Shown: positions 35,567 to 44,264, counted from the stretch's first letter. The stretch: 64,000 nt of DNA from RGIG8368 sp045540275 (GCA_045540275.1 JAZQGX010000235.1:1-64000); one strand, 5' to 3'. Made by a program: numbers and translations. Notes: a model not told the origin generated them from the letters alone.

Positions 35567-36420
35567 CGCTCAGCCTCTTTTGACGCATTGAGCAGCATTT
35601 CCACCTCGGCGCCCCATTTGCTCTCATCAGGGGTCTCCAGCACTAGAGGAATCCCCCTGAATCTGACATCCTTGGCGATTGCGAGGAAAAGCTCCGCGCC
35701 GATTTTTCCGAATCCGATGGATTGATGCCGATCTTTTCGAGAGGCAAAATCAACCATCGAATCATTAAGATGCATACCGCGCAGATATTTCAAACCGATA
35801 AGACGGTCGAATTCGTCTACTGCTGCCTGCCAACCTGATTTTTCATGTACCGCAATACCGGCACCGAAACTGTGCATGGTGTCAATGCAGACTCCGATCC
35901 GGGTCTTGTCGCCGACACCATCAATTATAGCGGCAAGCTCGCTGAACGTCGAGCCGAGATTGCCGCCGGAGCCGGCGGTATTCTCCAACACGATAGAGAC
36001 CCCGGAAGTTGCAGCCAATGCGCGGTTTATTGAATCGGAAACCAATTCACACGCGGCCTCCGTCGAAATCAACTTGAGAGAACTGCCGGGATGGAGGTTC
36101 AAACGGTCAAGACCGAGACTGGCACAAATTTCAAGTTCGCAAACCAGTGAATCGAGCGAACGATTGCGCTTGTCCACGTCGGGATTGGCGAGATTGATGA
36201 GGTAGCCGGCATGAGGCAGCACACATGATGCGTTATACCCAAACGATTCCATGGCCTCGGCAAATCGTTCCGCTTCCGAAGCGGTTGGTATCTTCGCCTG
36301 CCACTGCCGCTGATTCTTGACAAACATTCCAAATCCGGTCGCGCCGAACGAATGGGCGTTGAGCGGAGCGTTGAAAACTCCACCGGAAATAGAAACATGC
36401 GGTCCGATAAAAAAATCCAT
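35563..36420 (-). CDS. nfo: Endonuclease IV (AP endonuclease)
   Basis: This 285-residue zinc-dependent TIM-barrel enzyme nicks DNA 5' to abasic sites in base-excision repair. Landmarks are IGPHVSISGG, VLPHAGYLINLA, LNLHPGSS, VLENTAG, CIDTMHSFGAG, MHLNDS and RHQSIGFGKIG, which supply the three-zinc ligands. Length is typical. GGAG lies seven bases before ATG 36420. It sits in a housekeeping operon with prmC. Confidence 0.94.
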   Translation of the reverse strand: MDFFIGPHVSISGGVFNAPLNAHSFGATGFGMFVKNQRQWQAKIPTASEAERFAEAMESFGYNASCVLPHAGYLINLANPDVDKRNRSLDSLVCELEICASLGLDRLNLHPGSSLKLISTEAACELVSDSINRALAATSGVSIVLENTAGSGGNLGSTFSELAAIIDGVGDKTRIGVCIDTMHSFGAGIAVHEKSGWQAAVDEFDRLIGLKYLRGMHLNDSMVDFASRKDRHQSIGFGKIGAELFLAIAKDVRFRGIPLVLETPDESKWGAEVEMLLNASKEAER

Positions 36421-36422
36421 CG

Positions 36423-37289
36423 CTACACTCCTTGAATTGCCGTGGCAAAGCGGTCGCGGCCGGAATAATCTTTCAAGACTTGGATATTGACAAATCCAAA
36501 ATCCTCCAGCAAGGCGGTAATCCCGCCACGCTGATCATCCCCTATTTCAAAAAAAAGCCCACCGCCTGGTTTTAGCACCATCGTCGCGTCGACTAGCAAC
36601 GTCCGATAGACATCCAAGCCATCAGCTCCGCCGTCAAGCGCAAGACGCGGTTCCCAATTTCTGATTCTCGGATCAAGCGAGTCCACTGTCTGCGTCGGAA
36701 TATAGGGCGGATTTGAGACGATGATATCGACGGAAGCCGCATCCAGTTCGCCACATCCGTCGGATTGCACAAAAAGCACCCTTCCGTCCAATCCGGTGAA
36801 CTTAGCATTTTCGCAAGCCAGCGCCAACGCATCTGGACTGACATCCAATCCAACGAAAACACCATCTCTCATCTCTTTGGCGAGACTCAAAATAATGCAA
36901 CCGCTTCCTGTACCGACATCAACCACCAACGGCTTGGTCCGCTTTGCAAGTTCAGACTTAAGCACCAACTCAACGAGCTGCTCGGTTTCCGGTCGGGGAA
37001 TCAACGCCCTGCGATCGGTTTTAAGTGTCAGCAATCGAAAATCCCACTCCCCGATGACATACTGCACCGGCTCACCGTCGATAACCCGTCTCATGCCCCG
37101 TCTCATAGCCTCGACTACTCGCTCGGACGGGGTCTGATCAAGATACTTGTAGAGTCCGGAACGATTACTCGAGTACAATCTGGCAATCAGGAGTTCGGAG
37201 ACGGTATGTGCGTCTGGAACTCCTTTTGCCTCCATGAAACCAGCGGCCAAAGTTATCAGCTCGCGCAATGTTTTTACAGGTGTGGACAT
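36423..37289 (-). CDS. prmC: Release-factor glutamine methyltransferase
   Basis: This 288-residue N5-glutamine methyltransferase modifies the GGQ motif of peptide-chain release factors. It has an N-terminal helical domain, the SAM motif VDVGTGSGCIILSLA and the substrate motif NPPYIP. The release factor gene prfA, often adjacent, is not here. The Shine-Dalgarno sequence is weak, and the gene starts 6 bases after the preceding stop. Confidence 0.93.
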   Translation of the reverse strand: MSTPVKTLRELITLAAGFMEAKGVPDAHTVSELLIARLYSSNRSGLYKYLDQTPSERVVEAMRRGMRRVIDGEPVQYVIGEWDFRLLTLKTDRRALIPRPETEQLVELVLKSELAKRTKPLVVDVGTGSGCIILSLAKEMRDGVFVGLDVSPDALALACENAKFTGLDGRVLFVQSDGCGELDAASVDIIVSNPPYIPTQTVDSLDPRIRNWEPRLALDGGADGLDVYRTLLVDATMVLKPGGGLFFEIGDDQRGGITALLEDFGFVNIQVLKDYSGRDRFATAIQGV

Positions 37290-37295
37290 TCTCAG

Positions 37296-37670
37296 TTAGA
37301 ACGGCATTTCATCGTCGAACTGATCGCTTACGGGAGCAACCGGCGGAACTGTCTCGGAGGCAGGCGCTTGCGCAGCAGGCACTCTGGCGGTACCATCGGC
37401 GTCAATCTGCTCCAGACGGAAGCAGACCAGATCGTTGAAAACGCGTCCGTTGTATTCACGGCCACGGATGTCAAATGTGACCTTTACTTTGCTACCGACC
37501 TGAACTCCGTCCAGGAGCGAGGTGTTGTTCTTCAAAAAATTGAAGCTGATAACCTGCGGATAGTTTCCGTCAGGACGCTCAAGAATCAATTCACGTTTGG
37601 TAAATCCGCTGGGAAAGGTTTGCACGGGCTTAACTTCTTTCACCAGACCTGTCATTTCATAAGTTTCCAT
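37296..37670 (-). CDS. DUF3127 protein with SSB-like acidic C-terminal tip
   Basis: This 124-residue protein has a compact beta-rich domain (about 1-95; TGLVKEVKPVQTFPSGFTKR, ISFNFLKNN, VKVTFDIRGREYNG). I assign it to DUF3127, likely an OB fold. A flexible Ala/Pro/Val linker leads to the tail DDEMPF. An acidic tail ending in Pro-Phe is the hallmark of single-stranded-DNA-binding protein, where it recruits repair and replication partners. This suggests, but does not prove, a role on single-stranded nucleic acid. AAAGGA precedes the ATG. Confidence 0.7.
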   Translation of the reverse strand: METYEMTGLVKEVKPVQTFPSGFTKRELILERPDGNYPQVISFNFLKNNTSLLDGVQVGSKVKVTFDIRGREYNGRVFNDLVCFRLEQIDADGTARVPAAQAPASETVPPVAPVSDQFDDEMPF

Positions 37671-37684
37671 TTGTCTATCCTTTT

Positions 37685-38590
37685 TTAAATGCTCAAATCG
37701 CTTCCAGCTAATGCTTTGTATGCACCCAGATACTTTTCACGGGTTTTGGCAATTACCTCCGGCGGAAGTTCCGGTCCCGGCGACTTGCGGTCAAAGCCGA
37801 TTTCGTCAAGCCAATCGCGAACGAACTGCTTATCCAGCGAAGGCGGGTTGCTGCCAACGGCGTATGACGAACTAGGCCAGAAACGCGAGCTGTCAGGGGT
37901 CAGCACCTCATCGGCAAGAACCAGCCTACCATCAGCATCGCGGCCGAATTCGAATTTTGTGTCAGCAATGATGATACCGCGTTGAGCCGCGTAATCAGCC
38001 GCTTTGCGGTAGCATGAAATCGACACATCGCGCAATTCACCAGCTTCAGCCTCGCCCAGCGCATCGACCACGACATCGTAGCTTACCGCTTCGTCATGAT
38101 CTCCGATGTCGGCCTTGGTGGTCGGAGTGAAAAGAACTTCGTCGAGCTTGGAGGCATTCTGGTACCCGGCGCGGAGTGCCTGGCCGTTGACAGTGCCTTT
38201 CTTAACATATTCCGCCCAGCCGCTGCCAGTCAGATAGCCGCGGACAATGCATTCAAACTGGACCATATTGACTTTTTTTACCAGCATCGACCGACCGCGC
38301 AAATCCTCCTTAACACCTTTGAGAAAATCGGGATACTCCTCTACATCGGCGGTAATCAAATGATTGCGAACTCCAAGAAAATCCATCCAGAAGAGAGAGA
38401 GTCCGTTGAGAACCTTTCCCTTGTCGGGAATGCCGGTTGGAAGAATTACGTCAAAGGCGCTTACGCGGTCTGAAACGACCATAAGCAACTTGTCGCCAAG
38501 GTCAAAAACATCGCGGACTTTTCCGCTTTTCGGTGCCGGGATACCCGGAATTGCGCAATCCAGCAATGCGTGGTTTTTATCGTATGTCAT
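37685..38590 (-). CDS. purC: SAICAR synthase (purine biosynthesis)
   Basis: This 301-residue enzyme joins CAIR and aspartate using ATP in purine synthesis. Motifs are SGKVRDVFD (ATP loop), VSDRVSAFDVILP, ECIVRGYLTGSGW and the IADTKFEFG metal-binding segment. The long form (about 300) with the C-terminal SYAVGSNPPSLDKQ region is normal for many bacteria. ATG 38590 is supported by AGGAG 7 bases upstream, over the frame opening at 38665. A perfect 7-bp hairpin (38611-38629) lies in the short leader. Confidence 0.95.
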   Translation of the reverse strand: MTYDKNHALLDCAIPGIPAPKSGKVRDVFDLGDKLLMVVSDRVSAFDVILPTGIPDKGKVLNGLSLFWMDFLGVRNHLITADVEEYPDFLKGVKEDLRGRSMLVKKVNMVQFECIVRGYLTGSGWAEYVKKGTVNGQALRAGYQNASKLDEVLFTPTTKADIGDHDEAVSYDVVVDALGEAEAGELRDVSISCYRKAADYAAQRGIIIADTKFEFGRDADGRLVLADEVLTPDSSRFWPSSSYAVGSNPPSLDKQFVRDWLDEIGFDRKSPGPELPPEVIAKTREKYLGAYKALAGSDLSI

Positions 38591-38674
38591 CTTCTGACTC
38601 CTGATTTTTCGTACCGGAGCGACCGGTACAGCCATTACAATACAGTTAAAGAAAAATTGTTCCAAGCCGGCAAA

Positions 38675-39556
38675 CTACTTACCAGAAACCGTCTCGTCCT
38701 GAGTAACGGTATAGAAGAGGCCTTCGTACTCTGCAGGAGGCTTGGGATTATTGATCATCAACGCAAAAGGCTTAACATTGCCGGGGGGCGTAGTCTGAAC
38801 GATGTGGCGGAGGAATGGTCCATCGGTATGGTAGCTGTTGCCGAATCCGGCGACCGCAACCCCGTGAGGAACCGCGGAGACGATTCTGCGAACATATTCG
38901 GCCTTGCCGTCGCCATCGGAGACGGGATAGACGATTCTGGGCGAAATCACGCCTCCGTCGCTTTCAAGCTGTATGCCTGTAATTTGCGAAACCGGAATGC
39001 CGAGAGTTTCTGCGGTGGCCCGAACATAAACTTGCGGGCTGGCGGAGATGACATGCATTTTAATTCCGGCGGCCTTCAATCTGGTGTAGATTTCCTTTGA
39101 GGAGGAAAAAATCCAATGCTTCATCGTTTTTTCAAATTCACGCTTTGCGAAATCAGCTATCACTGATTCTTCCATACCGACGTGGAGTTGGGCGATAAAG
39201 GGATAGCCGAGCCATACTCCGAGCTTGCACAACTCGGGATAGATTACATCGTTGTAACGCTTGACGTCGCTTGGTTTGATTACCGGCGACAGCCCCGCCT
39301 TGATGGAAAGCTCTGCAAGACCGGAGTAGATGAAATTTCCGTTTTTACCCGGCAAGCCGCAAGAGATATCTCCTTTGATGATGGTGCCGTCAAAATCCCA
39401 GAACATCATGGGAACGGCGTGTGGATCAGCCTTTTTGACTTTCGCAACAACATCCAATACTTGATTGACGACATAATCAACATGCGCCTCGCGCGCGATG
39501 GCGACCGCCGTCAGCATCATCGCCCCTCCAAACAGAATAAACAGCTTTTTCATCAT
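38675..39556 (-). CDS. Exported HAD-family phosphatase
   Basis: This 293-residue haloacid-dehalogenase phosphatase has an apparent signal peptide (KKLFILFGGAMMLTAVAIA). Motif I is FWDFDGTIIKGD with both aspartates, motif II lies near MHVISASPQVYV, and a GFGNSYHTDGPFL region supplies the C-terminal acid area. The pattern resembles the phosphoserine-phosphatase-like HAD-IB group. Two ATGs are adjacent (39556 and 39553). The first overlaps the ispF stop in ATGA; the second is better spaced from GGAG. The substrate is unknown. Confidence 0.8.
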   Translation of the reverse strand: MMKKLFILFGGAMMLTAVAIAREAHVDYVVNQVLDVVAKVKKADPHAVPMMFWDFDGTIIKGDISCGLPGKNGNFIYSGLAELSIKAGLSPVIKPSDVKRYNDVIYPELCKLGVWLGYPFIAQLHVGMEESVIADFAKREFEKTMKHWIFSSSKEIYTRLKAAGIKMHVISASPQVYVRATAETLGIPVSQITGIQLESDGGVISPRIVYPVSDGDGKAEYVRRIVSAVPHGVAVAGFGNSYHTDGPFLRHIVQTTPPGNVKPFALMINNPKPPAEYEGLFYTVTQDETVSGK

Positions 39557-40035
39557 TCTCCTTTTCTTTCGTTCAAGAGTACCACGCAGTGTACCACAAT
39601 GCCAACACCTTTTCCGACATCATCCATCTTCTCATTGGTCTTGCCTTTGACCGAGACGCATGACGTATCCACTTTGAGGATTTCCGCAATACGCATGCGT
39701 ATCGCATCCACGTGAGGTCGCAACCTTGGCTTTTCGCAGATAACGGTAGCGTCAATATTGCCGATGCGAAAACCGGCGTCTGCGATCAGGTCGACAACGC
39801 TACCCAGCAGTTTTGAAGAATCGGCCCCCCGCCACCTGTCGTCGGTATCGGGGAAATGCTCACCGATATCACCCATAGCCGACGCACCGAGCAAAGCATC
39901 GATGATTGCATGCAAAAGCACATCGGCGTCAGAATGCCCTTTCAAACCGGAAACTCCTGGAATGAGAATACCCCCTAGCATCAGAGCACGACCATCTTCA
40001 AAACGATGGGAATCATATCCAAAACCTATGCGCAC
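39553..40035 (-). CDS. ispF: 2-C-methyl-D-erythritol 2,4-cyclodiphosphate synthase
   Basis: This 160-residue trimeric zinc enzyme of the MEP isoprenoid pathway cyclises CDP-ME-2-phosphate. Landmarks are GYDSHRF (metal ligands D and H), LKGHSDADVLLHAIIDALLGA, GDIGEHFPDTD and the KGKTNEKMDDVGKG loop. The GTG at 40035 gives the family's length and has GGAG five bases upstream; the frame from 40083 adds a tail not seen in relatives. It opens a long minus-strand operon with a strong promoter. Confidence 0.93.
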   Translation of the reverse strand: MRIGFGYDSHRFEDGRALMLGGILIPGVSGLKGHSDADVLLHAIIDALLGASAMGDIGEHFPDTDDRWRGADSSKLLGSVVDLIADAGFRIGNIDATVICEKPRLRPHVDAIRMRIAEILKVDTSCVSVKGKTNEKMDDVGKGVGIVVHCVVLLNERKGE

Positions 40036-40070
40036 TGCAACTCCTCGTCTCAAAACCGACATTTCGAAGA

Positions 40071-40099
40071 ATTTTATTTCCAAAATAAAAAGCAGTCAA
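40071..40099 (-). promoter_or_regulatory. Sigma-70 promoter for ispF operon
   Basis: On the minus strand TTGACT (40099-40094), a 17-base spacer and TAAAAT (40076-40071). It is well placed for the GTG start at 40035. Confidence 0.8.
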
Positions 40100-40128
40100 G
40101 CAATATTACGAGACGGACGATTTTATTA

Positions 40129-40158
40129 TTGCCAAGTATTTAAGGGAAAGTGTATAAT
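40129..40158 (+). promoter_or_regulatory. Sigma-70 promoter for the three-gene ExbB/TolQ-like operon
   Basis: TTGCCA (40129-40134), an 18-base spacer and a perfect TATAAT (40153-40158). The transcript would start near 40165, leaving about 48 bases before the GTG at 40213. The earlier in-frame starts at 40150 and 40165 fall in or at the edge of the promoter. Confidence 0.8.
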
Positions 40159-40212
40159 TTTTTAATGTCAAAACGAGGTATTCATCACAACAACAAAAAA
40201 AGGGGGTACAAC

Positions 40213-41313
40213 GTGAATTCCTCACGCATCAAAGCATCATTACTATTGGTAGTATTTGCGGCACTGGCCGTTTTCTCTGGATTGGCGTTCATCGACAATA
40301 TTGACATCATTGTCAAATATTGGAAAGATTTCAATGCTGTAAGTGGCGACTCAGCCAAAATGGCCAAGGAATACACCGGCATAATTCCTTGTTTGGATTG
40401 GACCACGGTCGACTACTCTGCAGTCACGACCTTCATTCCTTTCTTCGGTTTTCTCTTTGCGGCGATTGGATGCCTTCGTGTTATTTTCAAAAAGAAGCTG
40501 CATTCAAATGACTGCTTCCCGTATTTCCCTTACACCGATCTTCTCAATATTTCGCTGGGCTTGATCGGTACCTTGTGGGGAATCATCGTTATCGGCTACT
40601 ACGACATGTCCACCATCGAGATCGACATTCTCATTGAATGTCTGCACACTGCGTTGTTCTCGACGTTGATGGCTGTTGTCTGGGTTTATCTGATTGACCA
40701 TCCGATCATCCGTCCTTTGATGCGTAGCTGCATCAGCACCGCACAGATCGAGACCGACGATGACGAAAAAGACGTTATCGAGATCATCGAAGATTTGCGT
40801 CGCAGCGCATGCGGCATCCGTAGCGCTTGGGAAGATGAACGCATCAATCTTGAAGGACTTGTCACCCAGATGAAGTCCGCCAAAGATTCGATGAGCGAAT
40901 TTGACCGTGCCACCAAGCAAGCCGGGATCGCGATTGACAAGACACTTGCATCGGCAGTGCAGGCGATCACCGCCCGCCTTTCCGATGTGGCGGAACAGAT
41001 CGAAGCGAACCGTCGCGCTTCAGAGGAACAGGCGGCCGAGCGCAATGCTCGTCTGAACGAGGCCTATGACAAGCGCATCACCGATCTTAACAATGCTTTT
41101 GACAAGCGCATTGCGGTAATTGCCGAAGAGAACAGCAAGATTGCCGAAATCTGCGAAAAGCTTGAAGCGCAATCCAAGCGATTGCTTGATGAAAACGTAC
41201 AGCTCAAAGCCGATCTCAAAACTTCCGAAGAAGCGGGACGCGAACTGAAGAGACGCGCCGAGAAAGCGGAAGACAACCTCAACACCATCAAAAAGGTCAT
41301 AGCCGGTGAATAA
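40213..41313 (+). CDS. ExbB/TolQ/MotA-like membrane protein with a long coiled-coil tail
   Basis: This 366-residue protein starts at GTG 40213, with AGGGGG six bases upstream. Four membrane spans are visible at about 7-29, 65-86, 103-121 and 132-152. The third and fourth (LLNISLGLIGTLWGIIVIG, then LIECLHTALFSTLMAVVWVYLID) have the Gly-rich, Thr-containing look of the ExbB/TolQ/MotA proton-channel core. From about 165 to 366 the protein is a charged cytoplasmic coiled coil. This plan recalls ZorA or MotA-like stators, but overall similarity to any named member is weak. It overlaps the next gene by 8 bases. I infer an ion-driven motor or force-transducing complex; substrate and partner are unknown. 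Confidence 0.7.
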   Translation: MNSSRIKASLLLVVFAALAVFSGLAFIDNIDIIVKYWKDFNAVSGDSAKMAKEYTGIIPCLDWTTVDYSAVTTFIPFFGFLFAAIGCLRVIFKKKLHSNDCFPYFPYTDLLNISLGLIGTLWGIIVIGYYDMSTIEIDILIECLHTALFSTLMAVVWVYLIDHPIIRPLMRSCISTAQIETDDDEKDVIEIIEDLRRSACGIRSAWEDERINLEGLVTQMKSAKDSMSEFDRATKQAGIAIDKTLASAVQAITARLSDVAEQIEANRRASEEQAAERNARLNEAYDKRITDLNNAFDKRIAVIAEENSKIAEICEKLEAQSKRLLDENVQLKADLKTSEEAGRELKRRAEKAEDNLNTIKKVIAGE

Positions 41314-42055
41314 GAAGCAAGCGCTTCTGAAGCAGCTGTCGCGGAAGGGACCGTCAGCGCTCACTGTATCAGTGAATGATTTGAACGGACTGCTGCTCCA
41401 GATCTCATTGGCAATCATGATGATTTTCGTGATGGCCTACTTCATCTTCCGCACGCAAAAGAATGAAAAGATTCTTGAGATTCAACGCCAGAAACTGGAA
41501 TTGGCGGTTGATACTGTCGATAAAGAGTATAAAGTGCGCTATGGTCTGAACGTGCTCACTTCGGGAATAACCCGTCGTGAGGGCTCTACCAACGTTTACT
41601 TTGACGCATCATCGATCATTACCAACGGAGCGATGACGCAAAACCATGCCATCCGTGCTGCCTTCATATCTGCCTCGCAGAATGGGCAAGCCGACTTCGC
41701 CGACAAACTGGCGTTGCGTAAAGGATGGTGGGATAAGGTCATGAAGGCGGCAGCACTTGACAGCGACATCACGCAAGAGAACACCCAGTGGCTAAATGAC
41801 ACAGTGGACACCTGCATCGCTGATTATGTCGATTCCGTGCATGCTATCCAGTATGGATGCGCAACCATGCTGCAGAAATATTGGAGCGAGCATCCTCAAC
41901 AGGTCAAAGACGAAGAGATCGAAAAGATTCTCACCAAATTTAATACTGCGGACGAGAAGACAAAAATGCTCTTGATTACCGACCTTGCGGAGGCGTTGCG
42001 TCGCTACAGTATTGAAACATTGTCCAAACTGGCAGGAGCGGAGTTGCTGCAATGA
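41306..42055 (+). CDS. Single-span partner of the ExbB/TolQ-like protein
   Basis: This 249-residue protein starts with GTG 41306, inside the end of the previous gene. Residues 1-25 are cytoplasmic and basic. One membrane span covers about 29-50 (LLLQISLAIMMIFVMAYFIF), immediately preceded by an Asp in VNDLNG. In ExbD, TolR and MotB a conserved Asp at the start of the single span carries the proton; this Asp is placed similarly. The remainder is an extracytoplasmic, mostly helical domain with no OmpA-like peptidoglycan-binding motif that I can see. I read it as a divergent ExbD/MotB-like partner. No named family is recognised. Confidence 0.6.
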   Translation: MNKKQALLKQLSRKGPSALTVSVNDLNGLLLQISLAIMMIFVMAYFIFRTQKNEKILEIQRQKLELAVDTVDKEYKVRYGLNVLTSGITRREGSTNVYFDASSIITNGAMTQNHAIRAAFISASQNGQADFADKLALRKGWWDKVMKAAALDSDITQENTQWLNDTVDTCIADYVDSVHAIQYGCATMLQKYWSEHPQQVKDEEIEKILTKFNTADEKTKMLLITDLAEALRRYSIETLSKLAGAELLQ

Positions 42056-44103
42056 AAAAGAACACGATAATCTCCATGTGTGCGGTGCTCAGCGCCGCCA
42101 CAACTTTCGCCAGCGAACTTGTGCAGGCGGAAAATCTAAAAAAAAGCTCATCGCATCTGGCGGCGCAATTGGTTGTTGACAGGCTTCGTGACGATGTTGC
42201 AACCAACAACAATGCAGTCGCCGATTTGGCAAAAGCGATGCTTTCCGACCCTGTTCGATACCGTAAGACGGGCGAAGCAAAGATACTTTTGGAACCGGAA
42301 TTTTCCGAAAGTATAAAAAACACCTTCCGTAAGCGTGTTGACGACCTTCTTGACCGGATGGCGAAGCCCAAGACTCGGCAAGAGTATTTTGGCGCGGAGT
42401 TTCTGTCAAAAGCGGAAGACCCGGGGAATGCGTTCTTGAAAAAGGTTGCGGCCGATTCGTATCAGAACGCATTTAAGGAAGCCCGTAAAAAGGCTTGTGA
42501 AGAGCAGGCGAAACGTCTTTCGTCGGCGATTCGCCCTACCGAGGAAGAAGTTGACAGTTCCGATCGTGGAAGCTTGGTTCATCGAATTGCCGGTAAACTC
42601 ATCGAGGCGAAAAAGAACGCCATTTTCGATGAGAACGTCGGTTATATTCTGAACACGATTGCAGGCCCCGTAGTTGTCGAGGCTTACAATCAGCGTGATA
42701 TGCAGCGCGAGTCATATATGACGATGCCGGTCAACACCTACACTCCTGAATTTCTCGTCACCAACATGTTGAAAAACATCAAAGGTGAAGTATCTCGAAT
42801 CCAGCGTGAACGGAAGGCTGAGGGGCAGTACGGGTACGGGCTATTCCCGTCCACGACCAATAATTCACTGGTCGCTAAGATGGCAAAGAATCGTGCGATT
42901 AAAAATCTGACGGATGCGCTGTCAAACGTATCGACAAATATTTTCGACCGCAAATGGGCGGAAAAGGAAATTTTGACGAATATTGACAAGCATCGCAATC
43001 GAGGAGATTCGGAAAATGCCTTCCGGGTGCTTAACAGCAAAAAGATGGAAGATCTGGCGCTGGCAGAGATCCGCAGGAGGGTTCCGAAAAACGAGAAAGC
43101 ACGTTTTGAGGAGTATTTTGCAAAAGACGGTTCACAGAATTCGAGATATACGAATTTGCGTTGGAATCGCGCTGGCAATGAATTTTGGCCGCTGGTAGTG
43201 CAGGTTCGCAACTCGTGTGCGAGCAATCAGATGTCAAAATTCTACAAGAAACTGCAGAACAAGGATTGGTATCCCGATTATGATGTTGTGGATGCGATCA
43301 GTCTCAGTTCCGATTTGTCCCGCGAATGGGCACTTTGGCGCAAATACAAGGAGTTTTCGGAATTCTCTGACCTTGAGAAGAAGCAACCGATTATCGGTGA
43401 AACTTCGGCAATGGTCAACAATGCGATGAGGTACGCGTTGGGAGCTGGTGAACGCGCTCGTTCATGGCAGCACGGTATTGTGCGTAATATCTATCATTCG
43501 ATTCGCTCTTACTACGAATCGACCGGAAGTCGACCTTCAATTGAGACGGTTGTAGCGGATTATGAAAAGCGCGTCACCGATCAATGGCTCAAGAATATAG
43601 CCAAGGCGATGGAGGGGTACGAGAAAGCAATTCCAAAATACGAAAAGCTTTTCAACAGCACTCGTGAGCAGATAGAATTGCGTGCCAAGGCGATTGTCAG
43701 CATGTCAGGATCCTCGAACACGGCAAAGGGAGATGGCTCAGATGATGGTGATGTCATTCCTTGTTCAGCCACGATTACATTTGACATCAAAGATGACAAG
43801 GTGATAGAAGCATCTATTCGCTACAATGGAGAAACGGTTTCGACGGTGAAGGCAAACCTAGAGAAGAAGGCGTTCAAGCGAGAACTTAACAATTTCTCGC
43901 GCAGCGTTTCTGATCAGGTATTGAACCGAATCCGCGAAGCGGCAAAGAACGATCGACTCAATGTCCGGTTGAATCTTGTTGTTCGCGACAACCTCGTATA
44001 CTATGGAGCTGTAATTGATGTATATGACAGCATCCGTTTTGGGGTTGAGAAATTAGGTCCTAGGATCAACTCATTCCGCACCTTTGGTGCGCCTCGCGAT
44101 TGA
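42052..44103 (+). CDS. Large exported helical protein, third member of the ExbB/TolQ-like operon
   Basis: This 683-residue protein has a signal peptide (KKNTIISMCAVLSAATTFA) followed by a highly charged, largely helical body. A linker near 565-580 (SGSSNTAKGDGSDDGD) separates a smaller beta-containing C-terminal domain (ATITFDIKDDKVIEASIRYNG onward). I recognise no family. ATG 42052 overlaps the previous stop in ATGA, with GGAG eight bases upstream, so it is made together with the two membrane proteins. Its likely place is the periplasm, where the complex could act on it. A strong terminator follows. Confidence 0.65.
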   Translation: MKKNTIISMCAVLSAATTFASELVQAENLKKSSSHLAAQLVVDRLRDDVATNNNAVADLAKAMLSDPVRYRKTGEAKILLEPEFSESIKNTFRKRVDDLLDRMAKPKTRQEYFGAEFLSKAEDPGNAFLKKVAADSYQNAFKEARKKACEEQAKRLSSAIRPTEEEVDSSDRGSLVHRIAGKLIEAKKNAIFDENVGYILNTIAGPVVVEAYNQRDMQRESYMTMPVNTYTPEFLVTNMLKNIKGEVSRIQRERKAEGQYGYGLFPSTTNNSLVAKMAKNRAIKNLTDALSNVSTNIFDRKWAEKEILTNIDKHRNRGDSENAFRVLNSKKMEDLALAEIRRRVPKNEKARFEEYFAKDGSQNSRYTNLRWNRAGNEFWPLVVQVRNSCASNQMSKFYKKLQNKDWYPDYDVVDAISLSSDLSREWALWRKYKEFSEFSDLEKKQPIIGETSAMVNNAMRYALGAGERARSWQHGIVRNIYHSIRSYYESTGSRPSIETVVADYEKRVTDQWLKNIAKAMEGYEKAIPKYEKLFNSTREQIELRAKAIVSMSGSSNTAKGDGSDDGDVIPCSATITFDIKDDKVIEASIRYNGETVSTVKANLEKKAFKRELNNFSRSVSDQVLNRIREAAKNDRLNVRLNLVVRDNLVYYGAVIDVYDSIRFGVEKLGPRINSFRTFGAPRD

Positions 44104-44112
44104 TTCATGTAC

Positions 44113-44147
44113 CAAAAAAGGGACGCCCAGCCGGCGTCCCTTTTTTT
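44113..44147 (+). terminator. Intrinsic terminator of the ExbB/TolQ-like operon
   Basis: GGGACGCC (44120-44127) pairs with GGCGTCCC (44133-44140) around a 5-base loop, then seven T (44141-44147). A five-to-six-base A-run on the left could make it work in both directions. Confidence 0.92.
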
Positions 44148-44234
44148 AGGGTCTGTCCCCCTAATGTATTCTAGGGTCTGTCCCCTAAATGAAAATGGTC
44201 GCCAAACCTGCGCCTATTTTGAGGGTATGTCCCT
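44148..44234. repeat. Three copies of the AGGGTCTGTCCCC repeat
   Basis: Exact cores lie at 44148-44160 and 44173-44185, and a degenerate copy (AGGGTATGTCCCT) at 44222-44234. The first two have TAA-rich flanks. This is the repeat family found around the RAYT gene at 56043-56888 and inside other genes in the window. Confidence 0.85.
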
Positions 44235-44264
44235 AGAACGACTAAAAATTATCGTTGAAAAAGG

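Noticed and set aside
36765..37688. 307-residue plus-strand frame
   Set aside because: It lies opposite prmC and the DUF3127 gene, has no Shine-Dalgarno sequence or recognisable motif, and its composition is that of an antisense shadow.
38611..38629. Perfect 7-bp hairpin before purC as a terminator or riboswitch
   Set aside because: No T-run follows on the minus strand, and it is far too small for a purine riboswitch. It may be a minor leader hairpin.
40213..42055. Zorya (ZorAB) defence system
   Set aside because: Protein 1 shares the channel-plus-coiled-coil plan, but the partner lacks a visible OmpA-like domain and no ZorC, ZorD or ZorE effector gene is adjacent. A distant relationship remains possible.
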